A DNA stretch of 43,228 nt from Myxococcota bacterium (GTDB taxonomy: Bacteria; Myxococcota_A; UBA9160; UBA4427), in contig JAPKBZ010000032.1 of NCBI GenBank assembly GCA_028823175.1, positions 1 through 43,228 of the forward strand. Direction: 5' to 3'. Positions within the stretch are counted from its first letter, which is position 1. Each line of letters starts with the position of its first letter. The translations under genes were made by a program, and so were the position numbers. Below, one piece after another: positions 16,378 through 25,846 of the stretch. The notes under the pieces were generated by a model. The model saw only the letters and a program-made list of their open reading frames with translations, was not told the DNA's origin and did not search any database.

Positions 16378-16484
16378 AGAGAGCTTCCATAAGAGGCGAC
16401 GCCCACCTCAGGCCGGGTATCATAGACCCCCGTTCGAAGCGGTTATTCGCGCCCAACGGGGTCGAGCGGCGAGGAGCAGACAGA

Positions 16485-19424
16485 GTGAGCGAGCACGATG
16501 GTCGACGGGGGAGCAGACCTCCCGGAGTTGAAGAAGTCCCCGAACCGGATTCGGCCTATTACCCGATCTTTGGGGTCAATGCCGGAGCGGTCGAAGAGAT
16601 CCGTGGGCGTTATACGGCCAACCCGACCTCTGTTGATCACGCTTGGCGCACGCGCTTCGACGAGGAAGGTCCGGCGCGTTCCCGGCCTCTTCCTCCGCCG
16701 CGCGCCGATTCCGCTGCGCCCGACGCCCAGGCGCTCCCCAATGGGGCACCGGAACCAGGCCCCTCTCAGGGAATGGAGCCCGCCCCCGCTTCCGTCGATT
16801 CCGCTCAGCCCCAAAGCGACGATCCGTTCGCGGGGCTTCGGCAAGCCGACCGCTATGCCCGGGTATTGCGGCTGATCCACTTCTATCGGGCTCGGGGCCA
16901 CCGCATCGCGGACAGCGACCCGCTGGGTGAGCGAGCCAGCTATTTCCCGGAACTTGACCCCGCACATTACGGCTTGGGGAAGGATGACCTCGACGCGTAC
17001 TTCATCACCGGTGATCTGCCGGGGGATAGCATCCAGACCCTGCGAGAAATTCTCGCGCGATTAAGGGCAACCTATTGTCGCACCATCGGCGCGGAGTACA
17101 CCCACGTCCAGGACCCGGGAAGGAAGGGTTGGCTCCAAGCTCTGATGGAGAAAACCGAAAACAAGCCCGAAATTGGAACGCGGGAGCAGTGCCAGATCCT
17201 CGAACAGTTGATTGCTGCGGATCTTTTCGAGACCTTCGTGCACACGAAATTCATCGGGCAGAAGCGCTTCTCCCTCGAGGGGGCCGACGCCGTAGTCCCC
17301 ATGCTGCATTCTGTTATTGAGTCTGCTCCCAGTCTGGGCATCCGCGAGATCGTCCTGGGCATGTCTCATCGAGGCCGGCTCAATGTCCTGTGCAATGTCC
17401 TCGGGAAACCCTACGAAGAGATCTTTAACGAGTTTCGTGACAGCCCGATTCTGAATACGCCCTTCGGCTCCGGGGATGTCAAATATCACAAGGGCTATTC
17501 GACGGATCGATACGTCGAATCCGGCGAGAGAGTGCACCTCACCCTCACTTCGAATCCCTCCCATCTCGAAGCGGTGAATCCGGTAGTCGTGGGTCGAACA
17601 CGGGCCAAGCAGGTGCGAGCGGGTGATACCGAAGGCGAGACAATTCTGCCTGTCCTGCTCCACGGGGACGCCGCTTTCGCCGGCCAGGGGATCGTGGCAG
17701 AGACCCTCAATCTCTCGCAGTTGCCGGGGTATTCGACTGGCGGCACCCTGCATATCATCATCAATAATCAGATCGGGTTTACCACGACTCCCGCAGAGGC
17801 ACGCTCCACGCTTTATTGCAGCGACGTGGCCAAGATGATCCAGGTGCCGATTTTTCATGTCAACGGCGACGATCCAGAGGCTGCCGTCCATTGTGTGAAG
17901 CTCGCGATGGAGTATCGCAAGCGTTTTCAGGACGACGTCGTCATCGACCTCGTTTGCTACCGGCGCCATGGCCACAACGAAGGAGACGAACCCGCCTTCA
18001 CCCAGCCACGTCTTTACTCGAAAATTCGGAGTCGGCCGCTCTTGAGACAACTCTACGCCGACCAACTCCTTGCCGAAGGTGCGGTTTCGACAGACGAGGT
18101 GAAAGGGGCTGAGGAGAAGCGAAGGGCCGACCTGAACCGGGCCTACGGCTCCGTTGGGGCCGATCTGCCGCCCGCAGGGGAGCCCTATGAACCCAATGGG
18201 CCCTGGACGGGATACTCGCGAACCCGTCCCGAAGGTCCGACACGGACGGCGGTGTCGGAAGCTCGGTTGGAAGAAGTGGCGCGAGGCCTGGGCAATCTGC
18301 CCGACTATTTCCACCTGCACCCCAAACTCGAAGCGCTCGTCTATCGACGAGGCCGTATGGTCGAGGCGCGAGGGTCCATTGATTGGGCGATGGCAGAAGC
18401 TTTCGCTTTCGGAAGCCTTCTCCTCGAGGGCACGCCGGTTAGGCTCTCGGGTCAAGACTGTTCTCGGGGAACCTTCAGCCACCGTCATGCGGTCTTTGTC
18501 GATCAGGAGAGTGGCGAGGAGTATACGCCGCTGAACCATCTCGCAGATACCCAGGCCCATTTCGAAGTTCTGGATAGCCTGCTCTCCGAGGCGGCTGTGC
18601 TCGGTTTCGAGTACGGCTATAGCCTGGCCGACCCGGGAACCCTGACCCTCTGGGAGGCGCAATTCGGAGATTTCAGTAACGGCGCTCAGGTGATCATTGA
18701 CCAGTTCATTACCTCGGCGCACGTGAAGTGGGGGCGGATGAACGGTCTGGTCATGCTTCTGCCCCACGGCTACGAAGGGCAGGGCCCGGAGCACTCGAGC
18801 GCACGGGTGGAGCGCTTCCTTCAAATCTGCGCGGAGGATTGCCTGCAAGTCGTTAATTGCACGACTCCGGCCCAATATTTCCACGTCCTACGTCGCCAGA
18901 TGTGCCGAAAATACCGGGCCCCGATGGTGATCTTCACGCCGAAGAGTTTGTTGCGCGCGCCCGTAGCGGCGTCGCTGGTGGAGGACTTGAGTGAGGGTAC
19001 ATTCGAGCCCGTCCTCGATGACACTCTGGCATTGGCGGACCCAGGGCGGGTCGATCGGATCCTGCTGAGCTTCGGAAAAATCTACTATGAACTCCTTGCG
19101 GCGAGTGAGACCCTGCCGGGCGATGGTTCCGAGCGCGTCGCTCTGGTTCGCCTCGAGGAGATCTACCCGTGGCCCGAGGATCGTCTTCGAGAGATCTTCG
19201 CCAGCTATGCGAATGTGAAGCGGATTTTCTGGGTCCAGGAGGAGCCCCAGAATATGGGAGCCTGGACTTTTGTCAGGGACCGCCTCGGGGAGTTGATGCC
19301 CGAGGGCATCGCTCTCGAATTCTCGGGCCGCGAGCCCTCTGCGAGCACCGCTACGGGTTCGATGCGAGTCCACCGCACGGAGCAGGCTTCGTTGATCGAG
19401 AGTGCTCTCGAGGGACTGGCTTAG
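16485..19424 (+). CDS. sucA: 2-oxoglutarate dehydrogenase E1 component
   Basis: The protein has about 979 residues and is the thiamine-diphosphate E1 subunit that decarboxylates 2-oxoglutarate in the TCA cycle. The N-terminal OGDH segment is YYPIFGVNAGAVEEI...SVDHAWRTRF, followed by a Pro/Ala-rich linker. Core motifs are GMSHRGRLNVL, HGDAAFAGQGIVAETLNLSQ, INNQIGFTT, YRRHGHNEGDEPAFTQP, GTFSHRHAVFVDQ and HGYEGQGPEHSSARVERFLQ. I chose GTG at 16485, preceded by GAGGAG at eight bases, because the region upstream (open from 16374) has no family similarity. The E2 (sucB) and E3 (lpd) genes are not adjacent. It converges with the ABC-class ATPase. Confidence 0.96.
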   Translation: MSEHDGRRGSRPPGVEEVPEPDSAYYPIFGVNAGAVEEIRGRYTANPTSVDHAWRTRFDEEGPARSRPLPPPRADSAAPDAQALPNGAPEPGPSQGMEPAPASVDSAQPQSDDPFAGLRQADRYARVLRLIHFYRARGHRIADSDPLGERASYFPELDPAHYGLGKDDLDAYFITGDLPGDSIQTLREILARLRATYCRTIGAEYTHVQDPGRKGWLQALMEKTENKPEIGTREQCQILEQLIAADLFETFVHTKFIGQKRFSLEGADAVVPMLHSVIESAPSLGIREIVLGMSHRGRLNVLCNVLGKPYEEIFNEFRDSPILNTPFGSGDVKYHKGYSTDRYVESGERVHLTLTSNPSHLEAVNPVVVGRTRAKQVRAGDTEGETILPVLLHGDAAFAGQGIVAETLNLSQLPGYSTGGTLHIIINNQIGFTTTPAEARSTLYCSDVAKMIQVPIFHVNGDDPEAAVHCVKLAMEYRKRFQDDVVIDLVCYRRHGHNEGDEPAFTQPRLYSKIRSRPLLRQLYADQLLAEGAVSTDEVKGAEEKRRADLNRAYGSVGADLPPAGEPYEPNGPWTGYSRTRPEGPTRTAVSEARLEEVARGLGNLPDYFHLHPKLEALVYRRGRMVEARGSIDWAMAEAFAFGSLLLEGTPVRLSGQDCSRGTFSHRHAVFVDQESGEEYTPLNHLADTQAHFEVLDSLLSEAAVLGFEYGYSLADPGTLTLWEAQFGDFSNGAQVIIDQFITSAHVKWGRMNGLVMLLPHGYEGQGPEHSSARVERFLQICAEDCLQVVNCTTPAQYFHVLRRQMCRKYRAPMVIFTPKSLLRAPVAASLVEDLSEGTFEPVLDDTLALADPGRVDRILLSFGKIYYELLAASETLPGDGSERVALVRLEEIYPWPEDRLREIFASYANVKRIFWVQEEPQNMGAWTFVRDRLGELMPEGIALEFSGREPSASTATGSMRVHRTEQASLIESALEGLA

Positions 19425-19437
19425 CGGACGCCGCCGA

Positions 19438-21336
19438 TTATTGGGAAGCCCCGTTCGGAGCGGGGTGAACCCTCAAGGATCGCATGCGGTTGATCGCAAA
19501 GGCGAGTTCGTAGCGCCGGGGCCTCGCTAGGTTGCCGGGGTGGCGGTCGGGCGCGTTTCTGCCGCGTCGCAGATCCAAGGCTTCGAGGCCCTGCTCATCC
19601 AAAATCGTTTCCAGGGCCTCGAGGATTTCGAGCAGACAGGGCGCAGAGTCTTGCAACCCCATGTTCGCCCCGCCCATCAGTTCTTGGCTTGCCAGGCGAA
19701 TCGCGTAAGCAATCGCCCGGGTCTGGCTCGGATCGACAAGCTGGCTGAGATAGCGGAGATCCAGGGATTCTTCGCCGTAAAGGATGAGTTCCCGCCCTCG
19801 GGTCGAGATTTTTTCTTCCCGGCGCCCCCGGGCGGCAACAAAACTGTCCGCGAGCGGGCTGCGTGGAGTGATCGGCTCGAGGGGGCTACGGCTCTCCTTG
19901 ATCCTTCCACTGGGATCCTCGGCTGCGATGCGGTGGGCCTCAGCGGTCACGTCCAGGGCGGCGTACTCGCGCATCATGACGACGGTATCGGCGACCTCGA
20001 AATAGTCGCCACATCCGCCCATGACCAGGATGCTCGAGATGCCCAGGCGGTCGTGGAGTTCCCGGATGCGATCGACAAAGGGCGTGATGGGCTCGTGGGC
20101 GCGGTCGACAAGGCGCTGCATGCGCGCATCGCGAACCATGAAATTGGTCGCCGAGGTGTCCTCGTCGAGAAGCAGGCCTTGGGCCCCGACTTCGAGGGCT
20201 TCGACGATATTGGCGGCCTGGCTGGTCGAACCGCTCGCGTCAGGGCTTGAGAAAGACCGCGTTAGGACCTGCTCGTCTCCGGCGTTTCCAGGTAGCGAAT
20301 CGATGAACGCATGGATGTCGGCGCCCGTGACGCTTCGCCCGTCCTCGGCGCGAATTTTGACGAGATTGCGATCGGCGACCACGTACTCTCGGCCATCACC
20401 TGGGATATGCGGGTAGACCGAGGTTTCCAGGGCACGCAGCAGGGTCGATTTTCCGTGGTAGCCACCACCGACGATCAGGGTGATGCCCTTGCGGATGGCC
20501 ATCCCACGCAGGGTGCGCTGGCCACTCTCTACCAGCGGATTGGGAACTTCGATCTCGACAGCAAGTGACTCGGGCGAGCGGAAAAGAACGGCGTCCGCCG
20601 AGGCCATTGGGAGTTCGCTGGCGCCGCTGGCCCTGGGGAGGAGGGCGCCGTCGGCGACGAATGCCACCCAGCCCAGCCCGGCGAGTCGGCTTCGGATCGA
20701 TTCCTGGTTTTCTGCGCATTCGACGAAGGCATGCATCGCGGGAATCGAAAGATTCTCGGCGAGCAGCCCGGACTCGACGATTTCGGGGAGCCGATGAGTT
20801 AGGACATGGCGGGCTTCGCGTGCGAGGATGCGACGTCCGGCGGCGGGCAACCCCAACTCGATGCGAGCTTCGACCCAATCGGGATGGATCTTGACGGCGC
20901 TTCGCTCGAGGATTTCCTGACCACCGACATCGATGAAGATACGGCCGCTCTTGCCGCTTCCCGGGCCTCGTGCTCCTCGGGGTGCGTGCCGGGGGGATGT
21001 CCCTGGCCCTGGCTGCTTGCGATCGCCCCCCTGAATGGCCTTTTGAAGCGCACGCGCAAGAAAGTCTGCGAGGGCGATGCGTCTGATTCCCGGGGCGGTG
21101 AGCGCCTCGGGCAACTGAGCCTCCCGGGCAGGAATTCGAAGGCGTAGCTTGGACGGGCTGGCGAAGGGATCAGCCTGGATATGGTCGATAAAAAGGCTGA
21201 AACGCTCGAACTCGAAGCGACCGCGAATCTCCGAGTAGCTTTTGTATCCCCTGCCGTCGATTCGGTCGAGAATCGTCTCAAGGGTTTGAGCGTCTGCCAC
21301 CAGGTCTCCAATCCGGGTCTGAATGTCTACAGCCAA
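19438..21336 (-). CDS. ABC-class ATPase of unknown function (ABC_ATPase family)
   Basis: This 632-residue cytoplasmic protein has IDGRGYKSYSEIRGRFEF at the N-terminus, LFIDHIQADPFASPSKLRL, a P-loop GGGYHGKST at 290-298, and an acidic strand LLLDEDTSATNFMVRDARM typical of Walker B. It has no membrane segments. It fits the 'predicted ATPase of the ABC class' family found across bacteria and some eukaryotes, whose biochemical role is not established to my knowledge. The unusual Gly-rich P-loop and the DEDTSATNFM segment are family hallmarks. The longest frame starts at TTG 21336 and there is no Met soon after; a better start is not evident. It is divergent from the sodium symporter and converges with sucA. 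Confidence 0.85.
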   Translation of the reverse strand: MAVDIQTRIGDLVADAQTLETILDRIDGRGYKSYSEIRGRFEFERFSLFIDHIQADPFASPSKLRLRIPAREAQLPEALTAPGIRRIALADFLARALQKAIQGGDRKQPGPGTSPRHAPRGARGPGSGKSGRIFIDVGGQEILERSAVKIHPDWVEARIELGLPAAGRRILAREARHVLTHRLPEIVESGLLAENLSIPAMHAFVECAENQESIRSRLAGLGWVAFVADGALLPRASGASELPMASADAVLFRSPESLAVEIEVPNPLVESGQRTLRGMAIRKGITLIVGGGYHGKSTLLRALETSVYPHIPGDGREYVVADRNLVKIRAEDGRSVTGADIHAFIDSLPGNAGDEQVLTRSFSSPDASGSTSQAANIVEALEVGAQGLLLDEDTSATNFMVRDARMQRLVDRAHEPITPFVDRIRELHDRLGISSILVMGGCGDYFEVADTVVMMREYAALDVTAEAHRIAAEDPSGRIKESRSPLEPITPRSPLADSFVAARGRREEKISTRGRELILYGEESLDLRYLSQLVDPSQTRAIAYAIRLASQELMGGANMGLQDSAPCLLEILEALETILDEQGLEALDLRRGRNAPDRHPGNLARPRRYELAFAINRMRSLRVHPAPNGASQ

Positions 21337-21476
21337 GTTGGCTGGGCCTCAAGGCATCATTTCGGGAGCCAGCAAGCCGCCCATCCGATCCCCAAGCTTG
21401 ACGCGTGGGAGGGCTCCCGTCGAGACGTTATCCTCGGGTGGACTTCCATGTCGGGGGGTTCATCGGGGGGACGGAT

Positions 21477-22811
21477 TTGGCTCAGGGATCGCGAGATCAG
21501 TGGACCAGCAGCTTCGGCTTCTTTGCGGCAGCGGTGGGGTCTGCCGTTGGTCTTGGGAATATGTGGCGTTTCTCGTACCTGACTGCGGAGAAGGGGGGGG
21601 CGGCTTTCGTCTTCCTCTACCTTGCTTTTACCCTGGCGATTGGCATCCCGATCATGCTCGCAGAGCTCACCCTGGGGCGAGGCTCGGGCAAGAGTCCGAT
21701 CGGGGCTTTGGCCCATTACGGCGGGGCACGTTGGAAGCCCCTGGGCGCTCTCTTCGTAGTGACCGGCTTTGTGATCCTTTCCTACTACTCGGTGATCGCG
21801 GGTTGGACGATCCGTTACGCCCTCGAGGCTCTCCTCGTAGGCATGCCGGCCGACCCTGGCTCGCATTTCGGCTTGATTAGTGAGGGCGGAGGGGCCTTCA
21901 TCTTTCATATTGTCTTTATGACCCTCACCATGGCGATTGTCGCCGGAGGCGTAAGCCGGGGTATCGAGCGGGTCTCGGTCATCGCGATGCCCATACTTTT
22001 TTTTCTTGTCTGCGGCATCGCGATCTACGCCTCGACCCTCGAAAATTCCGCGAGCGGGTACGCTTATTATCTGAATGCCGACTTCCGCAACGCCTTTTCC
22101 ATGGACGTGCTTGTGAGCGCTGCCGGACAGGCCTTTTTCAGCTTGAGCCTCGGGATGGGGGCGATTATGACTTTCGCGAGTTACCTCGGGCGAGAAGGGA
22201 ATCTTCCGCGCCAGGCCGTCAGCATCGCGAGCGCGGATTTCGGAGTTGCCTTCCTGGCCGGCTTGATGGTTTTCCCGATCGTCTTCGCCCTGGGCCTCCA
22301 GGGAATCATGGGGGAAGGCACCTTGGGCACGCTCTTTGTCGCACTTCCGCGGGCCTTCCTGGAAATGGGGGCCGCGGGTCGCGTGGTCGGCTCCTTTTTC
22401 TTTGTCGCCCTGGTGATCGGTGCCCTGACGTCCGCCCTCTCGCTCTTTGAAGTCGTGGTTTCAGCCGCCGTCGATGGGCTGGGCTGGTCTCGCCGCAAGG
22501 CCGTCCTCCTCATGGGCGTGCTCGTGATGCTCCTGGGAGGGGCCGCGGCGTTCAGTCTTGCGATCCTCGATGTGATGGACCAGGTGGCCAATAATCTGTT
22601 ACTTCTGGTCGGCGGCCTCGCCCTGTCGATCTTTGCGGGTTGGGTGATGGACGACCCCATCGGCGAGGCCAGCTCAGGCGGAGGGGATCCCAAGGGCCTG
22701 CCCGTCTGGCGTTTTCTTTTGCGTTGGGTGGCGCCCCCCACCCTAGTTTTCGTGCTTTGGCATTCGGTCCCCTCGACCTTTGCCAATTTTCTGGCTTTGT
22801 TTCGGGGCTGA
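21477..22811 (+). CDS. Sodium:neurotransmitter symporter (NSS/SNF) family transporter
   Basis: The protein has about 444 residues and roughly eleven to twelve membrane helices. TM1 carries AAAVGSAVGLGNMWRFSYL, the Na+ and substrate-binding signature of the NSS family (LeuT-like), followed by GGAAFVFLYLAFTLAIGIPIMLAE. Bacterial members import amino acids with Na+. I selected TTG at 21477, with GGGGGA about five bases upstream, because it gives the short N-terminus common in the family (QGSRDQWTSSFGFF). The frame extends to 21405. It is divergent from the ABC-class ATPase with about 140 bases between. It converges with the GPH-type transporter. Substrate is not determinable. Confidence 0.9.
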   Translation: MAQGSRDQWTSSFGFFAAAVGSAVGLGNMWRFSYLTAEKGGAAFVFLYLAFTLAIGIPIMLAELTLGRGSGKSPIGALAHYGGARWKPLGALFVVTGFVILSYYSVIAGWTIRYALEALLVGMPADPGSHFGLISEGGGAFIFHIVFMTLTMAIVAGGVSRGIERVSVIAMPILFFLVCGIAIYASTLENSASGYAYYLNADFRNAFSMDVLVSAAGQAFFSLSLGMGAIMTFASYLGREGNLPRQAVSIASADFGVAFLAGLMVFPIVFALGLQGIMGEGTLGTLFVALPRAFLEMGAAGRVVGSFFFVALVIGALTSALSLFEVVVSAAVDGLGWSRRKAVLLMGVLVMLLGGAAAFSLAILDVMDQVANNLLLLVGGLALSIFAGWVMDDPIGEASSGGGDPKGLPVWRFLLRWVAPPTLVFVLWHSVPSTFANFLALFRG

Positions 22812-22837
22812 GGGCACTTCCGCCGAGCCGACTGGAA

Positions 22838-24217
22838 TCAGCCGGCCTTCGTTTCCCGGAGCGACGCGGCCTGACGGGCAGCGAGGCGCTGGAGGATCTG
22901 GGCGTGGCGCGACCGGGTGAGCGGGTAGCCGCGGGCGGCGATCAGGCCGAGCAGAAGGAACGCGGCAGGCGCCGCGGTGGCCAGGAGTCGAACGGTTGTC
23001 ATGACCACTTCGGGTTGCTGCTCGGCGTCCTTGTCGAAGCCGGCCCAGGAGAGGGTGAAGCCGGCGACCATGTAGGCGGTGGCGCCGCCCACTTTGCGCA
23101 GGAAGGTGAACACTCCGTTATAGACTCCCTGGGAGCGCTCGCCGGTGATGGCTTCGTTCTCGTCCACGACTTCGCCAATCATCGCCCAGGGCATCAGGTC
23201 GACGACCGCATATCCAATCCCGAGCAAGCCAGAGATGGCGAAGATCGACCAGCGTGGCCAACTCGGTTCCCCCATTCCCACCATCGCAAGGCAAACAGCA
23301 AACCAAATGGAGCCGGCTGCGAAAATTCGATGCTTCTCTCTATGCTGGGAGTAGCGCAGCCATAAGGGCAGGGACAGAATCACGACGCCCAGCATGGACA
23401 GGAGCGACCAGTGAACATCCCCAGGCCTTCCGATCCAGATCGTCATAAAGAGGGGAATCGCTAGACCGAGGAGATCCATCGAGATGCGGCCGCAGACGTA
23501 GAGGAAGCACAGGCGCAGGTAGGTTCGGTGGCGTGCCAGGCCCTTGAGGGTCGTCCACAGCTTGATGGCAGTGGCTGGTTCGAGGACCCGCTTTTCGAAG
23601 CTGGCTGCGTAAACGAAGGGCCAGGGCAGAATCATCCAGATGCCGATGGCCAGGCCCGTGGTTGCGAAAGCCTCTGCGCTGCCACCCAACCACTCGGCCA
23701 CCCCGAAGAACGCGGCCGCCACCATCGTCCCCGTGATGGCTGCGGCAGATCGATAGGTGTTGAGAGAGGTCCGCTCGTCATAATCCGTCGCCATCTCGGG
23801 GATGAGTGCCATGTAGGGGATCGAAACGATGGTTGTCGAAAGGGCGAGCCCTATGTAGATCGCCAGATAGAATAAAAACATGTCGTTCTGGGCGGTGAAG
23901 GGAGTGGTCCACATCAGGCTGAAGAAAATGCCCAACGGAATCATGCCGATGAGAAAGAAGGGGCGACGTCTCCCGATCTTCCAGCGGATTGAATCCGAGA
24001 GACGCCCCATGAGGGGGTCGCTGATGGCATCCACCAGTCGAGCCAGCCAGGCGATCAGGCCAGCGCGCCAGGGGTCGAGACCGGCGACCGTGACGAGGAA
24101 GGTGAAGTAGACCAGGGAAAGGCAGGAGAGAGCGATGTTGACACTGTGATCGCCCAGGCCGAAGACCGCCTTGCGGAAGGGAGAAAGAGTCTGAGCGGTC
24201 GTCGGAGGGTCAGCCAT
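22838..24217 (-). CDS. GPH/MelB-like MFS transporter
   Basis: This 459-residue transporter has about twelve membrane helices and the glycoside-pentoside-hexuronide:cation symporter signature: FGLGDHSVNIALSCLSLVYF, DAISDPLMGRLSD (the cation-site acidic residues on helix 2) and KIGRRRPFFLIGMIPLG in loop 2-3. Many members outside enterobacteria are linked to lipid or terpenoid clusters and do not carry sugars. The gene follows the SCP-x type thiolase on the same strand with about 105 bases between, so a lipid-related substrate is possible but only an inference. Confidence 0.87.
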   Translation of the reverse strand: MADPPTTAQTLSPFRKAVFGLGDHSVNIALSCLSLVYFTFLVTVAGLDPWRAGLIAWLARLVDAISDPLMGRLSDSIRWKIGRRRPFFLIGMIPLGIFFSLMWTTPFTAQNDMFLFYLAIYIGLALSTTIVSIPYMALIPEMATDYDERTSLNTYRSAAAITGTMVAAAFFGVAEWLGGSAEAFATTGLAIGIWMILPWPFVYAASFEKRVLEPATAIKLWTTLKGLARHRTYLRLCFLYVCGRISMDLLGLAIPLFMTIWIGRPGDVHWSLLSMLGVVILSLPLWLRYSQHREKHRIFAAGSIWFAVCLAMVGMGEPSWPRWSIFAISGLLGIGYAVVDLMPWAMIGEVVDENEAITGERSQGVYNGVFTFLRKVGGATAYMVAGFTLSWAGFDKDAEQQPEVVMTTVRLLATAAPAAFLLLGLIAARGYPLTRSRHAQILQRLAARQAASLRETKAG

Positions 24218-24322
24218 CTGATTCCACGGGGAACGAGTCTATGAGCGCCCAGTTGGCGCCCGGTCGAGTGAGGGACAGACGGAGATCGAACTCGTAAATT
24301 CGACCTCCGTCCGGGTGCAGAA

Positions 24323-25507
24323 TTAGTCCTTCCGGTAGACCGTGACGACGGCGGCACCGCCTAGTCCGAGATTATGCTGAAGGGCTACCTTGGCTCCGCT
24401 CACCTGTCGCTTGTCGGCTTCGCCGCGCAATTGCCAGTTGAGTTCAGCGCACTGGGCAAGCCCTGTCGCGCCCAGGGGATGGCCCTTCGAGATCAGTCCG
24501 CCCGAAGGGTTCACGACCACCTTGCCTCCGTAGGTCTGGGCTTCTGAATCGATGAACTCTCCACCCTTGCCCTCTTCGCAGAGGCGGAGTCCTTCGTAGG
24601 TGATTAACTCGTTTGCGGAGAAACAGTCATGGAGCTCGACCACATCGATGTCTTCCGGCCCAAACCCAGATTGCTCATAGGCCTTCTCCGCCGCCGCCCG
24701 AGTCATATCTTGACCCACCATCTTGATCATGCTGCCCTCGTAGGAACTCTCGAAATCGGTGGTCATCGCCATGCCGGCGATTTCGATTGCCTTTTCCTGG
24801 AGGCCATGTTTTTTGACGAAATCTTCGCTCGCCAGAATCGCGGCGCCGGCGCCATCCGAAGTTGGGCAGCACTGCAATCTGGTCAAGGGGCCGAAAACCT
24901 CGGGTGAGTTCTTGATATCGTCGAGGCTGTACTCGTCCTGAAATTGGGAATATGGGTTGTTGACCGAGTGCCGGTGATTCTTGTATCCGATCTTGGCGAA
25001 GTGCTCGGGTGTCGTTCCGTATCGCTCGTTGTGCTCGAGGCCAGCGTTCCCGAACATTTGGGCGGCGAAAGGTGCGCCCGTCATGCCTCGTTCGTCGACC
25101 ATCACCTTCATGTGCTTGTCGAGGGCAATGGTACGATCGGTGTACTTGATTCCCAAAGACCCCTTTTCCATTTTCTCGAAGCCCAGGGCCATGGCGCAAT
25201 CGGCCAAGCCTCCTTCGACGAATTGCTTGGCCATGAAGAGCGCGGTTGATCCGGTCGAGCAGTTGTTGTTCACGTTGTAAACCGGGATCCCCGAGTGCCC
25301 GAGTTCGTAGAATGCCCGCTCCCCACTGGTCGAGTCGCCATAGCAGTAGCCCACGGCCGCCTGCTCGATGTCCGTAAACTCGATGCCGGCGTCTTCCAGG
25401 GCGTTGGTGCCGGCTTCCCTGGCCATATCGGGATAATCCCAATCCCTTCCCCCGGGCTTTTCGAATTTAGTCATTCCAACGCCAACAACGTAGACTTTTC
25501 TGCTCAT
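24323..25507 (-). CDS. SCP-x type thiolase (acetyl-CoA acetyltransferase / lipid-transfer protein)
   Basis: This 394-residue thiolase has the SCP-x style motifs [33 protein letters not shown] with nucleophile Cys83, [13 protein letters not shown], the HDCFSANE loop and [13 protein letters not shown] with the catalytic His. It ends [18 protein letters not shown], with no fused SCP2 domain. Homologues cleave 3-ketoacyl-CoA with branched or sterol-derived chains; in animals SCP-x works after AMACR in bile-acid side-chain shortening. The ATG has AAGGAG about six bases upstream. A TATTAT hexamer and ten-base tandem repeats lie in its promoter region. Probably in one transcript with the GPH transporter. 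Confidence 0.92.
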   Translation of the reverse strand: MSRKVYVVGVGMTKFEKPGGRDWDYPDMAREAGTNALEDAGIEFTDIEQAAVGYCYGDSTSGERAFYELGHSGIPVYNVNNNCSTGSTALFMAKQFVEGGLADCAMALGFEKMEKGSLGIKYTDRTIALDKHMKVMVDERGMTGAPFAAQMFGNAGLEHNERYGTTPEHFAKIGYKNHRHSVNNPYSQFQDEYSLDDIKNSPEVFGPLTRLQCCPTSDGAGAAILASEDFVKKHGLQEKAIEIAGMAMTTDFESSYEGSMIKMVGQDMTRAAAEKAYEQSGFGPEDIDVVELHDCFSANELITYEGLRLCEEGKGGEFIDSEAQTYGGKVVVNPSGGLISKGHPLGATGLAQCAELNWQLRGEADKRQVSGAKVALQHNLGLGGAAVVTVYRKD

Positions 25508-25846
25508 GGAAAACTCCTTGGGTGAGCCCTCTGGAAAGTGTGGCTCGCTGGGGGTGGCTCGATGGGGTTAGGATAATAGACAGGGCTGGGATAGGCCGGG
25601 ATAGGCCGGAATAGATTGAAGCGCGGGAGGCCGTCGGCGCTTTCCGCTGGGCCAGAATGGCGAGGTCCTCTCCGGTGAGGGCCAGTTCCGGCGCAGGCGA
25701 ACTCTAGCAGGCTTTATTTGGGGTGAGTGACCCTGGAAATCGTGTTGACCGTCGGCGCCATGCGCTCTTGCGACCTCTGGCTGCATCCTTGGGGCAGGCT
25801 AGCTTTGGGGTGTCACGAGTTGTTCCCTAGCCTGGAGAAAGTACAG
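25508..25846. other. Divergent intergenic region between the thiolase and HIT genes
   Basis: These 339 bases carry no gene that I can support. They hold the thiolase ribosome-binding site, a candidate thiolase -10 (TATTAT on the minus strand, near 25573-25578), the ten-base tandem repeats at 25588-25614, and a shared decamer CCGTCGGCGC near 25634 and 25750. A TTGACC at 25745-25750 on the plus strand could be a -35 for the HIT gene, but the sequence 17 bases later is a poor -10. Confidence 0.5.
25588..25614. repeat. Ten-base tandem repeat GGGATAGGCC
   Basis: Two exact copies (25588-25597 and 25598-25607) and a third partial one (GGAATAG). They lie just upstream of the candidate thiolase -10, where an activator could bind. 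Confidence 0.6.

Noticed and set aside
17061..18884. 607-codon open frame on the minus strand opposite sucA
   Set aside because: The plus strand carries unmistakable OGDH motifs over the whole length. The reverse frame shows no recognisable domain and is a GC-driven shadow.
19449..19465. CCCCG/CGGGG stem near the sucA and ABC-class ATPase stops
   Set aside because: Only five pairs, no T-tract, and inside the ATPase coding sequence.
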